Below are positions 55,962-63,795 of a DNA stretch of 64,000 nt, piece after piece. The notes below the pieces were generated by a model. The model saw nothing but the letters and a program-made list of their open reading frames with translations, searched no databases and was not told the DNA's origin. This DNA comes from Hyphomicrobium sp. (lineage in GTDB: Bacteria > Pseudomonadota > Alphaproteobacteria > Rhizobiales > Hyphomicrobiaceae): positions 62,001 through 126,000 of the forward strand of contig JALHOF010000006.1 of NCBI GenBank assembly GCA_022843145.1, read 5' to 3'. A program made the position numbers and the translations under genes. Positions within the stretch are counted from its first letter, which is position 1, and each line of letters opens with the position of its first letter.

Positions 55962-56231
55962 ATGACAGTTCCGAAGGCCTTGGCGGTGGTACTGCGCAGT
56001 TTCGACGAAAACTTTTTGCCGACACCTTTCGATGAGGGCTCTTGGATTAAGCAATCGATATTGAGAGTCGATGATGCGACGAAGGCTGAGGCGAAAGTGA
56101 TACTTGCGAACCTGCTGGCTGGGCAGCCTGGGTTGGATGAATTGCATCGAATCTGGGATGGCAGTGATACGCAATACCATTTGGAGGGCGATCCAAGAGG
56201 GTTCTTCGAGACGCTTCTCAAGGCTCTCTAA
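55962..56231 (+). CDS. Candidate immunity protein 2 (partner of RNase A-like toxin)
   Basis: 89 residues from ATG 55962 with TAGGAG upstream, 14 bases after the toxin stop. Helical and acidic: VPKALAVVLRSFDENFLPTP, ATKAEAKVILANLLAG, LHRIWDGSDTQYHL. Short acidic proteins of this layout (FDExxW/LP near the N-terminus, a SDTQYH-type loop) accompany RNase A-type CDI toxins; I consider it a CdiI-like inhibitor. AT-richer than the flanking GTA genes. Confidence 0.6.
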   Translation: MTVPKALAVVLRSFDENFLPTPFDEGSWIKQSILRVDDATKAEAKVILANLLAGQPGLDELHRIWDGSDTQYHLEGDPRGFFETLLKAL

Positions 56232-56256
56232 CACTTCTCGCAGCGTTATTGCCGCA

Positions 56257-56462
56257 GGCGGCGGGCTTGAGCTGCGCCCCGACCTCGATCAGATCGAGGC
56301 GCTGTCAGTTCGCGCGCCTCCGGCACGACGTGGACCAGGCTCGGCAAGGCCGAGTTTCTCAGCGAGGACGAGAAGTGCGCGGCGGTGGGGTATGGGACCG
56401 GCCCCTGGTCGGGGTTACACGGCGCGAGGCCCCCTGCAGGCGAAGCATTCTTGATCGAATAG
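56257..56462 (+). pseudogene. Relic of the native portal 3' end
   Basis: Bases 56257-56304 are identical to 54045-54092 of the chimera (GGLELRPDLDQIEAL region). A 26-base segment (56305-56330), also present at 55214-55239 in the orphan cassette, then breaks the frame. From 56331 the portal frame resumes as WTRLGKAEFLSEDEKCAAVG, continues without anchor or toxin and stops at TAG 56460-56462. Its position just before the protease gene is where the portal normally ends, so this is probably the original, toxin-free terminus. Confidence 0.65.
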
Positions 56463-56473
56463 TCGAGGCTTTT

Positions 56474-56536
56474 GTTGCCGCTCCGGCGCAAGCGCCGACG
56501 TAGTTTAGCTCTGCCGCTCCGGCGCAAGCGCCGACG
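56474..56536. repeat. Direct repeat, 36-base period
   Basis: TGCCGCTCCGGCGCAAGCGC and the following CGACG occur at 56476 and 56512. Each copy contains the palindrome GGCGC-AA-GCGCC. It lies between the portal relic and the protease gene, in DNA with no coding frame. Confidence 0.7.
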
Positions 56537-56588
56537 CGGCGTGGGTGCCATGTCGGCACCTGAAGCGCCCAGATACGAGAAGCGCCAG

Positions 56589-56616
56589 CGCGGATGCTCG
56601 TGGGCATCTGAAGCGC
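56589..56616 (-). repeat. REP-like element, single copy
   Basis: On the minus strand GCTTCAGATGCCCACGAGCA followed by TCCG, matching the repeat family at 37483-37567 and 58779-58815. Confidence 0.6.
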
Positions 56617-56655
56617 GAACGCGAGACCACAACACGAAAACCTAAGGGGATCGGC

Positions 56656-57369
56656 ATGATGACCGACGCGGAGACGCGGGGCAGGGCGCTGACGCATGCG
56701 CTGGCGGCGGAGGCGAGATTCACCGCACTCGACCTGAAAAGCGTGGCCGACGACGGCCGCTTCGAAGGTTATGCGAGCGTGTTCGGCGCGGAGGATCTCG
56801 GCCGCGACGTGGTGGCGGCGGGCGCATTCCGCGAGACCTTGCAACGCCGAGGGACAACGGGCGTGCGGCTGCTGTTCCAGCACGATCCGTCGCAGCCGAT
56901 CGGTGTCTGGGAGCATCTCGCGGAAGACGGACGCGGGCTCTATGCGAAGGGCCGTCTGATGCCGGACGTGGCGCGGGCACGGGAAGTGCTGGCGCTGATG
57001 CGCGCGGGCGCCATCGACGGGCTGTCGATCGGGTTCAAGGCCGAGCGCGGCCGGCGCGATCCGAAGAGCGGCGTGCGGCGGCTGGAGAAAGTCGATCTGT
57101 GGGAGATTTCGGTCGTCACGTTTCCGATGCTGCCCGAGGCGCGCATCCGCAACGTGAAAGCGCGTGCCTCAGGCGGCGCATTGCCGACCGAACGCGAATT
57201 CGAACGCTGGCTCACGCGGGATGCTGGGCTGACGCGCGGCGAGGCACGGGCGCTGATCCGCTCGGGCTTCAAGGGGCTCCATGCCTTGCGGGATGCGGAT
57301 GGAGACCGGCACGGCGGGCAAAAGCTCGCGGAGGCGATCCGTCGCGCCGCGAGTTCGTTGCGCGCCTGA
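56656..57369 (+). CDS. HK97-type prohead protease (GTA gp4)
   Basis: 237 residues (ATG 56656; ATG 56659 equally possible). DGRFEGYASVFGAEDLGRDV, VRLLFQHDPSQPIGVW (catalytic His) and GAIDGLSIGFKAERGRRD (catalytic Ser) define the S78 family; LWEISVVTFPMLPEA is also conserved. It trims the capsid protein during head maturation. Complete and apparently functional, unlike terminase and portal. Confidence 0.93.
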   Translation: MMTDAETRGRALTHALAAEARFTALDLKSVADDGRFEGYASVFGAEDLGRDVVAAGAFRETLQRRGTTGVRLLFQHDPSQPIGVWEHLAEDGRGLYAKGRLMPDVARAREVLALMRAGAIDGLSIGFKAERGRRDPKSGVRRLEKVDLWEISVVTFPMLPEARIRNVKARASGGALPTEREFERWLTRDAGLTRGEARALIRSGFKGLHALRDADGDRHGGQKLAEAIRRAASSLRA

Positions 57370-57401
57370 TCGACAACACCAATCAGGCAAGGACGACAGG
57401 C

Positions 57402-58646
57402 ATGATCGAGAAGCAGGATTTCGAGACCAAGGCGAATGGCGGAGGCGATGTGGCGGCGGCGTTCGACGAGTTCATGGGCGCCTTCGAGGCGTTCAAGGAA
57501 ACCAACGAGCGCCGGCTCGGCGAGATCGAACGGCGTGGCAGCGCGGACCCCGTGACGACGGAACGGCTGGAGCGCATCGACCGCGCGCTCGATGCGACGA
57601 AGCGCGTCGTCGACGAGTTCGCGGTGAAGGGTGCGCGGCTGCCCATCGGCGGCGGCGGGCAGCGGGGCGGCGTGTCGCCGGCGCACAAGGCGGCGTTCGA
57701 CGGCTATATCCGCAAGGGCGATGCGGCGACGTTGCGCACGCTCGAGAGCAAGGCGCTGTCGGCGGGCTCCGATCCGGACGGCGGCTATCTGGTGCCCGAC
57801 GAAACGGAGCGGGCGGTGAACAGTGCGCTGCGCTCGATTTCGCCGATCCGCGCCATTGCCGGTGTGCGGCAGGTGTCGGGCACGGTTTACAAAAAGCCGT
57901 TCGCGACGACCGGCTTCGAGACCGGTTGGGTCGGGGAGGCGGCGGCGCGTCCGCAGACCGCGACGGCGACGCTGGCCGAGCTGTCGTTCCCGACGATGGA
58001 ACTCTATGCGATGCCGGCGGCGACGTCGGCGCTGCTCGACGACAGCGCGGTCAATATCGACGAGTGGCTGGCCGAAGAGGTCCGCGTCGCGTTCGCGGTG
58101 CAGGAGGGCAAGGCGTTCGTCGACGGCGACGGCGTCAACAAGCCGAAGGGCTTCCTCGCCTATCCGACGGTGGCGAACGCGAGCTGGTCGTGGGGCAACA
58201 TCGGCTTCGTCGCGTCGGGTGCGGCGGGTGCTTTCCCGGCCGTCGATCCGGGCGACAAGCTGATCGAGCTCGTCTACGCGCTGAAGGCGGGCTATCGCGC
58301 CAACGCCAGCTTCGTCATGAACCGAGCGACGCAGTCGGCCATCCGAAAAATGAAGGACGGCGACGGCAACTACTTGTGGCAGCCGTCGCAGAAGCCGGGC
58401 GAGGCGCCGACGCTGCTCGGCTATCCGGTGGCGGAGAGCGAGGATATGCCGAATATCGCCGCCGCCGCGCCGGCGCTGGCGTTCGGTGACTTCGGACGCG
58501 GTTACCTGATCGTCGATCGGGTCGGCATTCGCGTGCTGCGCGACCCGTATTCGGCCAAGCCCTACGTGCTGTTCTACACGACCAAGCGCGTCGGCGGCGG
58601 CGTGCAGGACTTCGACGCGATCAAGCTGATGAAGTTCGCGGTTTGA
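57402..58646 (+). CDS. HK97-fold major capsid protein (GTA gp5)
   Basis: 414 residues from ATG 57402. An N-terminal delta-like helical region (to ~110; AAFDEFMGAFEAFKETNERR) is followed by the capsid fold: KALSAGSDPDGGYLVPDETE, SPIRAIAGVRQVSGTVYKKP, GWVGEAAARPQTATATLAEL and AYLIV-type C-terminal GDFGRGYLIVDRVGIRVL. It should be cleaved by the adjacent protease. Intact. Confidence 0.94.
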   Translation: MIEKQDFETKANGGGDVAAAFDEFMGAFEAFKETNERRLGEIERRGSADPVTTERLERIDRALDATKRVVDEFAVKGARLPIGGGGQRGGVSPAHKAAFDGYIRKGDAATLRTLESKALSAGSDPDGGYLVPDETERAVNSALRSISPIRAIAGVRQVSGTVYKKPFATTGFETGWVGEAAARPQTATATLAELSFPTMELYAMPAATSALLDDSAVNIDEWLAEEVRVAFAVQEGKAFVDGDGVNKPKGFLAYPTVANASWSWGNIGFVASGAAGAFPAVDPGDKLIELVYALKAGYRANASFVMNRATQSAIRKMKDGDGNYLWQPSQKPGEAPTLLGYPVAESEDMPNIAAAAPALAFGDFGRGYLIVDRVGIRVLRDPYSAKPYVLFYTTKRVGGGVQDFDAIKLMKFAV

Positions 58647-58938
58647 TTTGTGCCCGGCGACTCTCCTCCGGGGAGACGGCTGCCTGGCACGTTTGATGGC
58701 ATCTCCCGCGGAGTTCCTCCCGCCGCGGGTGACGGGCGTGGCCGTGGGCGCGAGCCTATAGCCACGCTCTCTATTAGTGCGCCTTCAGATGCCCACAAGG
58801 CATCCGGCGCGGGCGCTTTCTGATTCCCACACCTTGCTTGGCCCTTCGGTTGCCAAGTCTTGCTGCAAGTGAGCCCCGCCTTCGGCAGGAGCAACCGGGC
58901 CGGCACCCGGCGCGTGAACCATAACCACAGGACAGACC
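58647..58938. other. Intergenic region splitting the GTA cluster
   Basis: About 290 bases between capsid and connector genes, where GTA clusters are usually tight. It carries a REP-like copy at 58779-58815 and further CTTCGG/TGCC-type inverted repeats, but no gene. Confidence 0.5.
58779..58815 (+). repeat. REP-like element, single copy
   Basis: GCGCCTTCAGATGCCCACAA followed by GGCATCCGGCGC, related to the tandem units at 37483-37567. Confidence 0.65.
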
Positions 58939-59514
58939 ATGGCCCTCGTGATGACGAGCGGGCCCGCAGCGGAACCGGTGACGGTCGCCGAGGCGAAGGC
59001 CCATCTGCGGATCGACCACAACACCGAGGATGTGCTGATTGGCAGCCTGATCCTGACGTCTCGGCTGCATATCGAGGCGGCGCTCGGCATCGCGCTGATC
59101 GCACAAGGCTGGCGATTGCTGCTCGACCGCTGGCCGCGCGGGGCGAAAGTGCAGGTGCCGCTCAGCCCGATGATCGGGGTTTCCGAAATCCGGGTGCGGG
59201 ATGCGGACGGAACGCCGGTGGTGGTGCCTACGGAATTCTACGCGGTCGATGCCGCGAGCGTGGGTCCGCGCATCGTGCGGCTGGCGGCGAACTGGCCGGA
59301 GCCGGGGCGCGTCACGCACGGCATCGAGATCGACTTCACGGCCGGGTTCGGCGCAGCGGCCAGCGATGTGCCCGCGCCGCTCCGCCAGGCCGTGCTGCTG
59401 CTGGTCGCGCACTGGTACGAACATCGCGATCCGATCGAGATCGGATCAGAGGCGACGGTGATCCCGCACGGCATTTCGGAACTCGTGGCGCCGTGGCGCA
59501 AGGCGAGGCTGTGA
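58939..59514 (+). CDS. Head-tail connector, phiE125 gp8 family (GTA gp6)
   Basis: 191 residues. PVTVAEAKAHLRIDHNTEDV and LIGSLILTSRLHIEAALG are the classical connector start; the middle carries the beta-rich VQVPLSPMIGVSEIRVRDAD. The stop overlaps the start of the adaptor gene. Confidence 0.9.
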   Translation: MALVMTSGPAAEPVTVAEAKAHLRIDHNTEDVLIGSLILTSRLHIEAALGIALIAQGWRLLLDRWPRGAKVQVPLSPMIGVSEIRVRDADGTPVVVPTEFYAVDAASVGPRIVRLAANWPEPGRVTHGIEIDFTAGFGAAASDVPAPLRQAVLLLVAHWYEHRDPIEIGSEATVIPHGISELVAPWRKARL

Positions 59515-59840
59515 TGGAAACGAAGGCGGGGAAGCTGCGCCATCGCGTCGCGATCGATGCAGTGGTGCGGACGCCCGACGAGGGAGGCGGCGCGGATGAA
59601 ACGTGGGTGCAGGTCGCTGAGGCCTGGGCCGAGATCGTGCCCGCGCGCGGCAACGAGCAACTGACGGCTGACCAGATCGAGGGGCGGGTCTCGCATGTGC
59701 TGCATCTGCGCGCCGGTTTCGCCATCGAGCCGGCGATGCGCATCCGCTGGGGCGCGCGCGTGCTCGACATCCGCGCGGTGGTCGATCTCGGTGAGAGGCG
59801 GCGGTGGCTGAGGGTGCTGGCAGAGGAGAGAGACCTATGA
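59514..59840 (+). CDS. Head-tail adaptor (GTA gp7, SPP1 gp16-like)
   Basis: 108 residues. KAGKLRHRVAIDAVVRTPDE, WVQVAEAWAEIVPARGNE and the C-terminal RVLDIRAVVDLGERRRWLRV fit the head-tail joining family. Confidence 0.9.
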   Translation: METKAGKLRHRVAIDAVVRTPDEGGGADETWVQVAEAWAEIVPARGNEQLTADQIEGRVSHVLHLRAGFAIEPAMRIRWGARVLDIRAVVDLGERRRWLRVLAEERDL

Positions 59841-60022
59841 TCGGGCTGAGGCTGGTGGTGACAGGCAGGAGTTTGGATCGCGCGGCGGCGGCTTCGGAAC
59901 GCGTGGCGGTGGAGGCCGCGCAACGGACCGCGGCGCGGCGGCAGGCGGCGCAGGGCGTGCGTGGCGAACGAGATGCGGGTGACGGCGCGCGCACGTCGCC
60001 GCACGTCGTGTTCATCAGATAA
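59837..60022 (+). CDS. Small GTA-cluster protein, hypothetical
   Basis: 61 residues from ATG 59837, overlapping the adaptor stop. MIGLRLVVTGRSLDRAAAAS then an Arg/Ala-rich helix. Position matches the small frames often seen between gp7 and gp8; function unknown. Confidence 0.55.
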   Translation: MIGLRLVVTGRSLDRAAAASERVAVEAAQRTAARRQAAQGVRGERDAGDGARTSPHVVFIR

Positions 60023-60034
60023 CGGAGGCGGAAC

Positions 60035-60445
60035 ATGACGAGCGCAGGATGGGCGTTGCAAAAGGCGGTCCATGCGACGTTGACGGCGGATGCGGCGTTG
60101 CTCGGGTTGCTCGGGGGAGCGCAGGTGTTCGACGACGTGCCGCAGCAGTCGGCCTACCCCTACGTCGCGCTCGGCAGCAGCACGGAGCGTGACTGGAGCA
60201 CGGCGACGGAGAACGGGGCCGAGCACGTGCTGACGCTGCACGTCTGGTCGCGCAAGGCGGGGCGCAAGGAGACGCGCGACATCATGGAGGCGGTGCGGTC
60301 GGCGCTGCATGATGCGCCGCTGACGGTCGGCGGGCATCGATTGATCAATCTGCGCCACGAGTTTTCGGAAGCGCGGCGCGATGCGGATGGGGAGACCTAT
60401 CACGGCATCGTCCGCTATCGGGCCGTGACCGAACCCGAGATCTGA
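60035..60445 (+). CDS. DUF3168 tail-completion protein (GTA gp8)
   Basis: 136 residues with GGAGG upstream. WALQKAVHATLTADAALLGL, VFDDVPQQSAYPYVALGSS and HVLTLHVWSRKAGRKETRDI define DUF3168, a tail terminator-type component. Confidence 0.9.
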   Translation: MTSAGWALQKAVHATLTADAALLGLLGGAQVFDDVPQQSAYPYVALGSSTERDWSTATENGAEHVLTLHVWSRKAGRKETRDIMEAVRSALHDAPLTVGGHRLINLRHEFSEARRDADGETYHGIVRYRAVTEPEI

Positions 60446-60558
60446 GCGGGTAGCAATTTCAGGAACAGGCCGGGGCGCGACTTCAACGTGCACACAGCGG
60501 GAGCGGTGAGCATGTGGGCGCGTGCCCGGCCATTGGAACACGAGAGCGAGAGAGCGAC

Positions 60559-60972
60559 ATGGCTGCACAGAAGGGCAAGGACCTGCTTCTCAAGGTCGAT
60601 AGTGACGGACTGGGGGCGTTCACCACGGTGGCGGGGCTGCGGTCGCGGTCGATCGCGTTCAACGCCGAGAGCGTCGACGTCACGCACCAGGAGAGCGCTG
60701 GACATTGGCGCGAGCTGCTCGAAGGCGCGGGCGTGAAATCGGCGCGGATCGCGGGCGCGGGGATCTTCAAGGATGCGGCGTCGGACGCGACGCTGCGCGC
60801 CTACGTGTTCAACGGCACGATCCGGACCTGGCAGATCGTGGTGCCGGATTTCGGCACGGTCGAGGGACTTTTCCACATCGGGTCGCTCGAGATCTCGGGG
60901 CGGCATGATGGGGAGGTCGCGTTCGAGATCACGCTCGAAAGCGCGGGTGCCCTGACGTTCGCAGCTCTTTGA
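60559..60972 (+). CDS. Major tail protein, TP901-1 family (GTA gp9)
   Basis: 137 residues from ATG 60559. KGKDLLLKVDSDGLGAFTTV, VDVTHQESAGHWRELLEGAG and EISGRHDGEVAFEITLESAG are characteristic of the tail-tube protein of RcGTA and TP901-1-like phages. Confidence 0.93.
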   Translation: MAAQKGKDLLLKVDSDGLGAFTTVAGLRSRSIAFNAESVDVTHQESAGHWRELLEGAGVKSARIAGAGIFKDAASDATLRAYVFNGTIRTWQIVVPDFGTVEGLFHIGSLEISGRHDGEVAFEITLESAGALTFAAL

Positions 60973-61041
60973 GTTGTCGCATCCGATAGTTTTGAGTGGT
61001 CGCATCCGACTCCCCTGCGGGAAGCCGGCCGGATGCGACGT
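60968..61041. repeat. Short direct and inverted repeats after the tail-tube gene
   Basis: TTTGAGTKGTCGCATCCGA occurs at about 60968 and 60991 (23-base step), and CGGATGCGAC at 61031-61040 is inverted to GTCGCATCCG. The hairpin lacks a T-tract; it may slow transcription or mark a repeat insertion. Confidence 0.5.
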
Positions 61042-61086
61042 TGCCGTGGGGCGCGCCGGCCGCCGGGTGCGTAGGAGCGTGGCAAT

Positions 61087-61497
61087 TTGGCAAACAGGTA
61101 TCGCGGTGAGATCGAGGCGCGGCTCGACGGGCGGACCCATCGGTTGTGTCTGACGCTCGGCGCACTGGCTGAACTGGAGGCGGCGTTCGGCGACGAGGAT
61201 ATGCTGGCGCTGGCGACGCGGTTCGAGAAGGGCCGCATCTCGGCGCGCGACTGCGTGCGGATCATCGGCGCGGGGTTGCGCGGGGCGGGTGAGGACGTCC
61301 GCGACGAGATGGTGGCGGCGATGCAGGCCGATGGCGGGGCGGCGGGGTTCGTCAGTATCGTGGCGGCACTGCTGAATGCCACGTTTGCGGCATCCGGACC
61401 GGCGCCCGTCGGCGCGACGGCAAGCGGCGGCGTGGCGGGAGAACAGGCAGGGGGCGCGGCCGGAGAGGCTCGCAGCCCTTTCCCTGGGACGACGTGA
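61087..61497 (+). CDS. GTA gp10-type protein
   Basis: 136 residues from TTG 61087. YRGEIEARLDGRTHRLCLTL, GALAELEAAFGDEDMLALA and GLRGAGEDVRDEMVAAMQAD match the GTA TAC/gp10 family. The C-terminal ~30 residues are Ala/Gly-rich. It overlaps the next gene. Confidence 0.88.
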   Translation: MANRYRGEIEARLDGRTHRLCLTLGALAELEAAFGDEDMLALATRFEKGRISARDCVRIIGAGLRGAGEDVRDEMVAAMQADGGAAGFVSIVAALLNATFAASGPAPVGATASGGVAGEQAGGAAGEARSPFPGTT

Positions 61498-61688
61498 TGG
61501 AGGCCGGGCTCGGCGTACTCGGTCATGCGCCGGACGTGTTCTGGCGCATGACGCCGCGCGAGTTGGCGGCGGCGATTGCCGGGCGAAGCGGCGAACGTGC
61601 GCGTGAAAGCCCGATGGGCAAGGGCGAGCTCGCCGCGCTGATGCAGCAATTTCCAGATGGAGGACGCAGGCATGAACGGGATCGGTGA
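61494..61688 (+). CDS. Phage tail assembly chaperone-like protein
   Basis: 64 residues. GVLGHAPDVFWRMTPRELAA then KGELAALMQQFPDGG, the small conserved protein between gp10 and the tape measure in GTA clusters. Confidence 0.85.
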   Translation: MMEAGLGVLGHAPDVFWRMTPRELAAAIAGRSGERARESPMGKGELAALMQQFPDGGRRHERDR

Positions 61689-62274
61689 AGATGCCGCCGG
61701 CGGCGAGATGTGGACAGTGGTGATCGATGCCGACACCAGGGCGTTCCAGACGGAGCTGAAGGCCGCGACGAACTTGGGGCGGCAATTCACGACGGTGCTA
61801 ACGAACGCGTTCGAAGGCATCGCGATCAAGGGAAAGGGTGTGGGCGACGTGCTGAAGTCGCTGGCGCTCGGGCTGTCGAACCTGGTGTTGAAGGCCGCGT
61901 TGAAGCCGCTGGAGCAGGGCTTCGGAAGTTTGCTGTCGGGTCTCTTCTCGGGCGGGTTCGGCTTCGCCAACGGCGCGGCCTTCCAGCAGGGCCTGCCGGT
62001 GCCGTTCGCGAAGGGTGGCGTGATTCAGAGCCCGGTGACGTTTCCTTTGGCCGCGGGACGGATGGGGCTTGCCGGCGAGCGCGGGGCGGAGGCGATCATG
62101 CCGTTGGCGCGCGGACCCGACGGGCGGCTGGGTGTCGTTGCGCAGGGTCGCGGCGGCGGCGTCAACGTCGTGTTCAACGTGACGGCGACGGACGCGGAAA
62201 GCTTCCGACGTTCGGAGACGCAAGTGGCGGCGATGCTGGCGCGCGCGGTGGCGCTCGGCCAGCGCAATCTGTGA
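61672..62274 (+). CDS. Short tail tape-measure protein (GTA gp11)
   Basis: 200 residues from ATG 61672. FQTELKAATNLGRQFTTVLT, KGVGDVLKSLALGLSNLVLK, Gly/Phe-rich segments (SGLFSGGFGFANGAAFQQG) and AGERGAEAIMPLARGPDGRL. Tape-measure proteins set tail length; ~200 residues matches the short tails of RcGTA-like particles. Confidence 0.9.
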   Translation: MNGIGEDAAGGEMWTVVIDADTRAFQTELKAATNLGRQFTTVLTNAFEGIAIKGKGVGDVLKSLALGLSNLVLKAALKPLEQGFGSLLSGLFSGGFGFANGAAFQQGLPVPFAKGGVIQSPVTFPLAAGRMGLAGERGAEAIMPLARGPDGRLGVVAQGRGGGVNVVFNVTATDAESFRRSETQVAAMLARAVALGQRNL

Positions 62275-62283
62275 GGCCGCTCG

Positions 62284-62922
62284 ATGAACTTTCATGAGGT
62301 GCGGTTTCCGACCGCGATTTCGCGCGGCGCGCAAGGCGGGCCGGAGCGGCGGACGGACGTCGTGGTGCTCGGCTCGGGTTTCGAGGAGCGCAACAGCCGC
62401 TGGGCCGACTCGCGGCGGAGCTACAACGCCGGCTACGGCGTGGCATCGCTCGACGATCTTCATCAGGTGATCGCGTTCTTCGAGGAGCGGCGCGGACGGC
62501 TCTATGGGTTCCGCTGGAAAGATCATGGGGATTGGAAATCCTCGCCGCCATCGACGGAGCCGTCGCCGCTCGACCAGGTGATCGGCACCGGCGATGGCGT
62601 CACGGCGACGTTCCAGTTGGTCAAGATCTACGGCGGCGCGTACGCCCCCTGGCCGCGCGCGATCCGGAAGCCCGTGGCTGGATCGGTTCGGGTGGCGGCC
62701 GGCGGCGTCGTGCGCAGCGAGGGCGTACACTTCGCCGCCGACCCTTCGACGGGTGTCGTGACGTTTTTCGCCGGCCATATCCCGGCTTCGGGGCTCACGA
62801 TAACGGCCGGGTTCGAGTTCGACGTGCCGGTACGGTTCGACAACGACAAGCTCGAGGTGAGCCTGTCCGGGTTCAACCACGGTGCGATCCCGAACATTCC
62901 GATCATCGAGGTGCGGATATGA
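62284..62922 (+). CDS. DUF2460 baseplate/tail protein (GTA gp12)
   Basis: 212 residues. NFHEVRFPTAISRGAQGGPE, RRTDVVVLGSGFEERNSRWA, YGFRWKDHGDWKSS and the C-terminal VRFDNDKLEVSLSGFNHG define the family. Its stop overlaps the next ATG. Confidence 0.93.
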   Translation: MNFHEVRFPTAISRGAQGGPERRTDVVVLGSGFEERNSRWADSRRSYNAGYGVASLDDLHQVIAFFEERRGRLYGFRWKDHGDWKSSPPSTEPSPLDQVIGTGDGVTATFQLVKIYGGAYAPWPRAIRKPVAGSVRVAAGGVVRSEGVHFAADPSTGVVTFFAGHIPASGLTITAGFEFDVPVRFDNDKLEVSLSGFNHGAIPNIPIIEVRI

Positions 62923-63782
62923 AGGCGCTGCCCACAGCGCTCTCGGCGCATCTCGCGACGGGAGCGACGACGCTCTGCTGGTGCTGGCGGCTGGTGCGCC
63001 GGGATGGCCAGACCTTGGGGTTCACCGATCACGACCGCGATCTCGTGTTCGACGGGACGGCGTTCGAGGCGGCGGCCGGGTTCGAGGCGAGCGAGATCCG
63101 CTCGTCGGTGGGGCTCAGCGTCGACAACCTCGAGGTGACGAGTGCGCTGACGTCGGAACGGCTGGCGGAGGCGGACTTGTCGGCGGGGCTGTACGATGAT
63201 GCGCAGGTCGAGATTTTCCGGGTCAACTGGAGTGACACGGCGCAGCGGGTGATGATGCGCGCTGGAAGCCTTGGCGAGGTCAAGCGTGCGGGCGCGACGT
63301 TCAACGCCGAGGTGCGGGGGCTGTCGCACTATCTGCAGCAGACAAAAGGCCGCGTGTTTCAATACACCTGCGACGCGGACCTGGGCGATGCACGGTGCGG
63401 CGTGGCGGCGAGCGGGGCGGCGTTCAAGGGGACGGGTTCGGTCGTCGCGGTGTCGAGCGCGAGACGGTTCACGGTGTCGGGGATCGAAGGCTTCGCGCAC
63501 GATTGGTTCACGCGCGGGTTGTTGCGGTTCACGTCGGGTCCGGCGCTGGGTCAGGCGGTCGAGGTCAAGTCACATGTGGCGCAGGTTGGCGGCGTGACCA
63601 TCGACCTGTGGCAGCCGGCGCGTGGACCACTGACGGCGGGTCAGACGTTCGAGGTGACCGCCGGGTGTGACAAGCATCTCGCGACGTGCACGGCGAAGTT
63701 CTCGAACACCATCAACTTTCGCGGCTTTCCGCACATGCCCGGCAACGACATCCTGACGCGGGTGGCGCGCGGGGGCGGCTGA
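62919..63782 (+). CDS. DUF2163 baseplate hub protein (GTA gp13)
   Basis: 287 residues from ATG 62919. TLCWCWRLVRRDGQTLGFTD, HDRDLVFDGTAFEAAAGF, KGRVFQYTCDADLGDARCGV and CTAKFSNTINFRGFPHMPGN are conserved; the cysteine set binds an Fe-S or metal centre in relatives. Confidence 0.93.
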   Translation: MKALPTALSAHLATGATTLCWCWRLVRRDGQTLGFTDHDRDLVFDGTAFEAAAGFEASEIRSSVGLSVDNLEVTSALTSERLAEADLSAGLYDDAQVEIFRVNWSDTAQRVMMRAGSLGEVKRAGATFNAEVRGLSHYLQQTKGRVFQYTCDADLGDARCGVAASGAAFKGTGSVVAVSSARRFTVSGIEGFAHDWFTRGLLRFTSGPALGQAVEVKSHVAQVGGVTIDLWQPARGPLTAGQTFEVTAGCDKHLATCTAKFSNTINFRGFPHMPGNDILTRVARGGG

Positions 63783-63795
63783 GGATCACCAGTCC

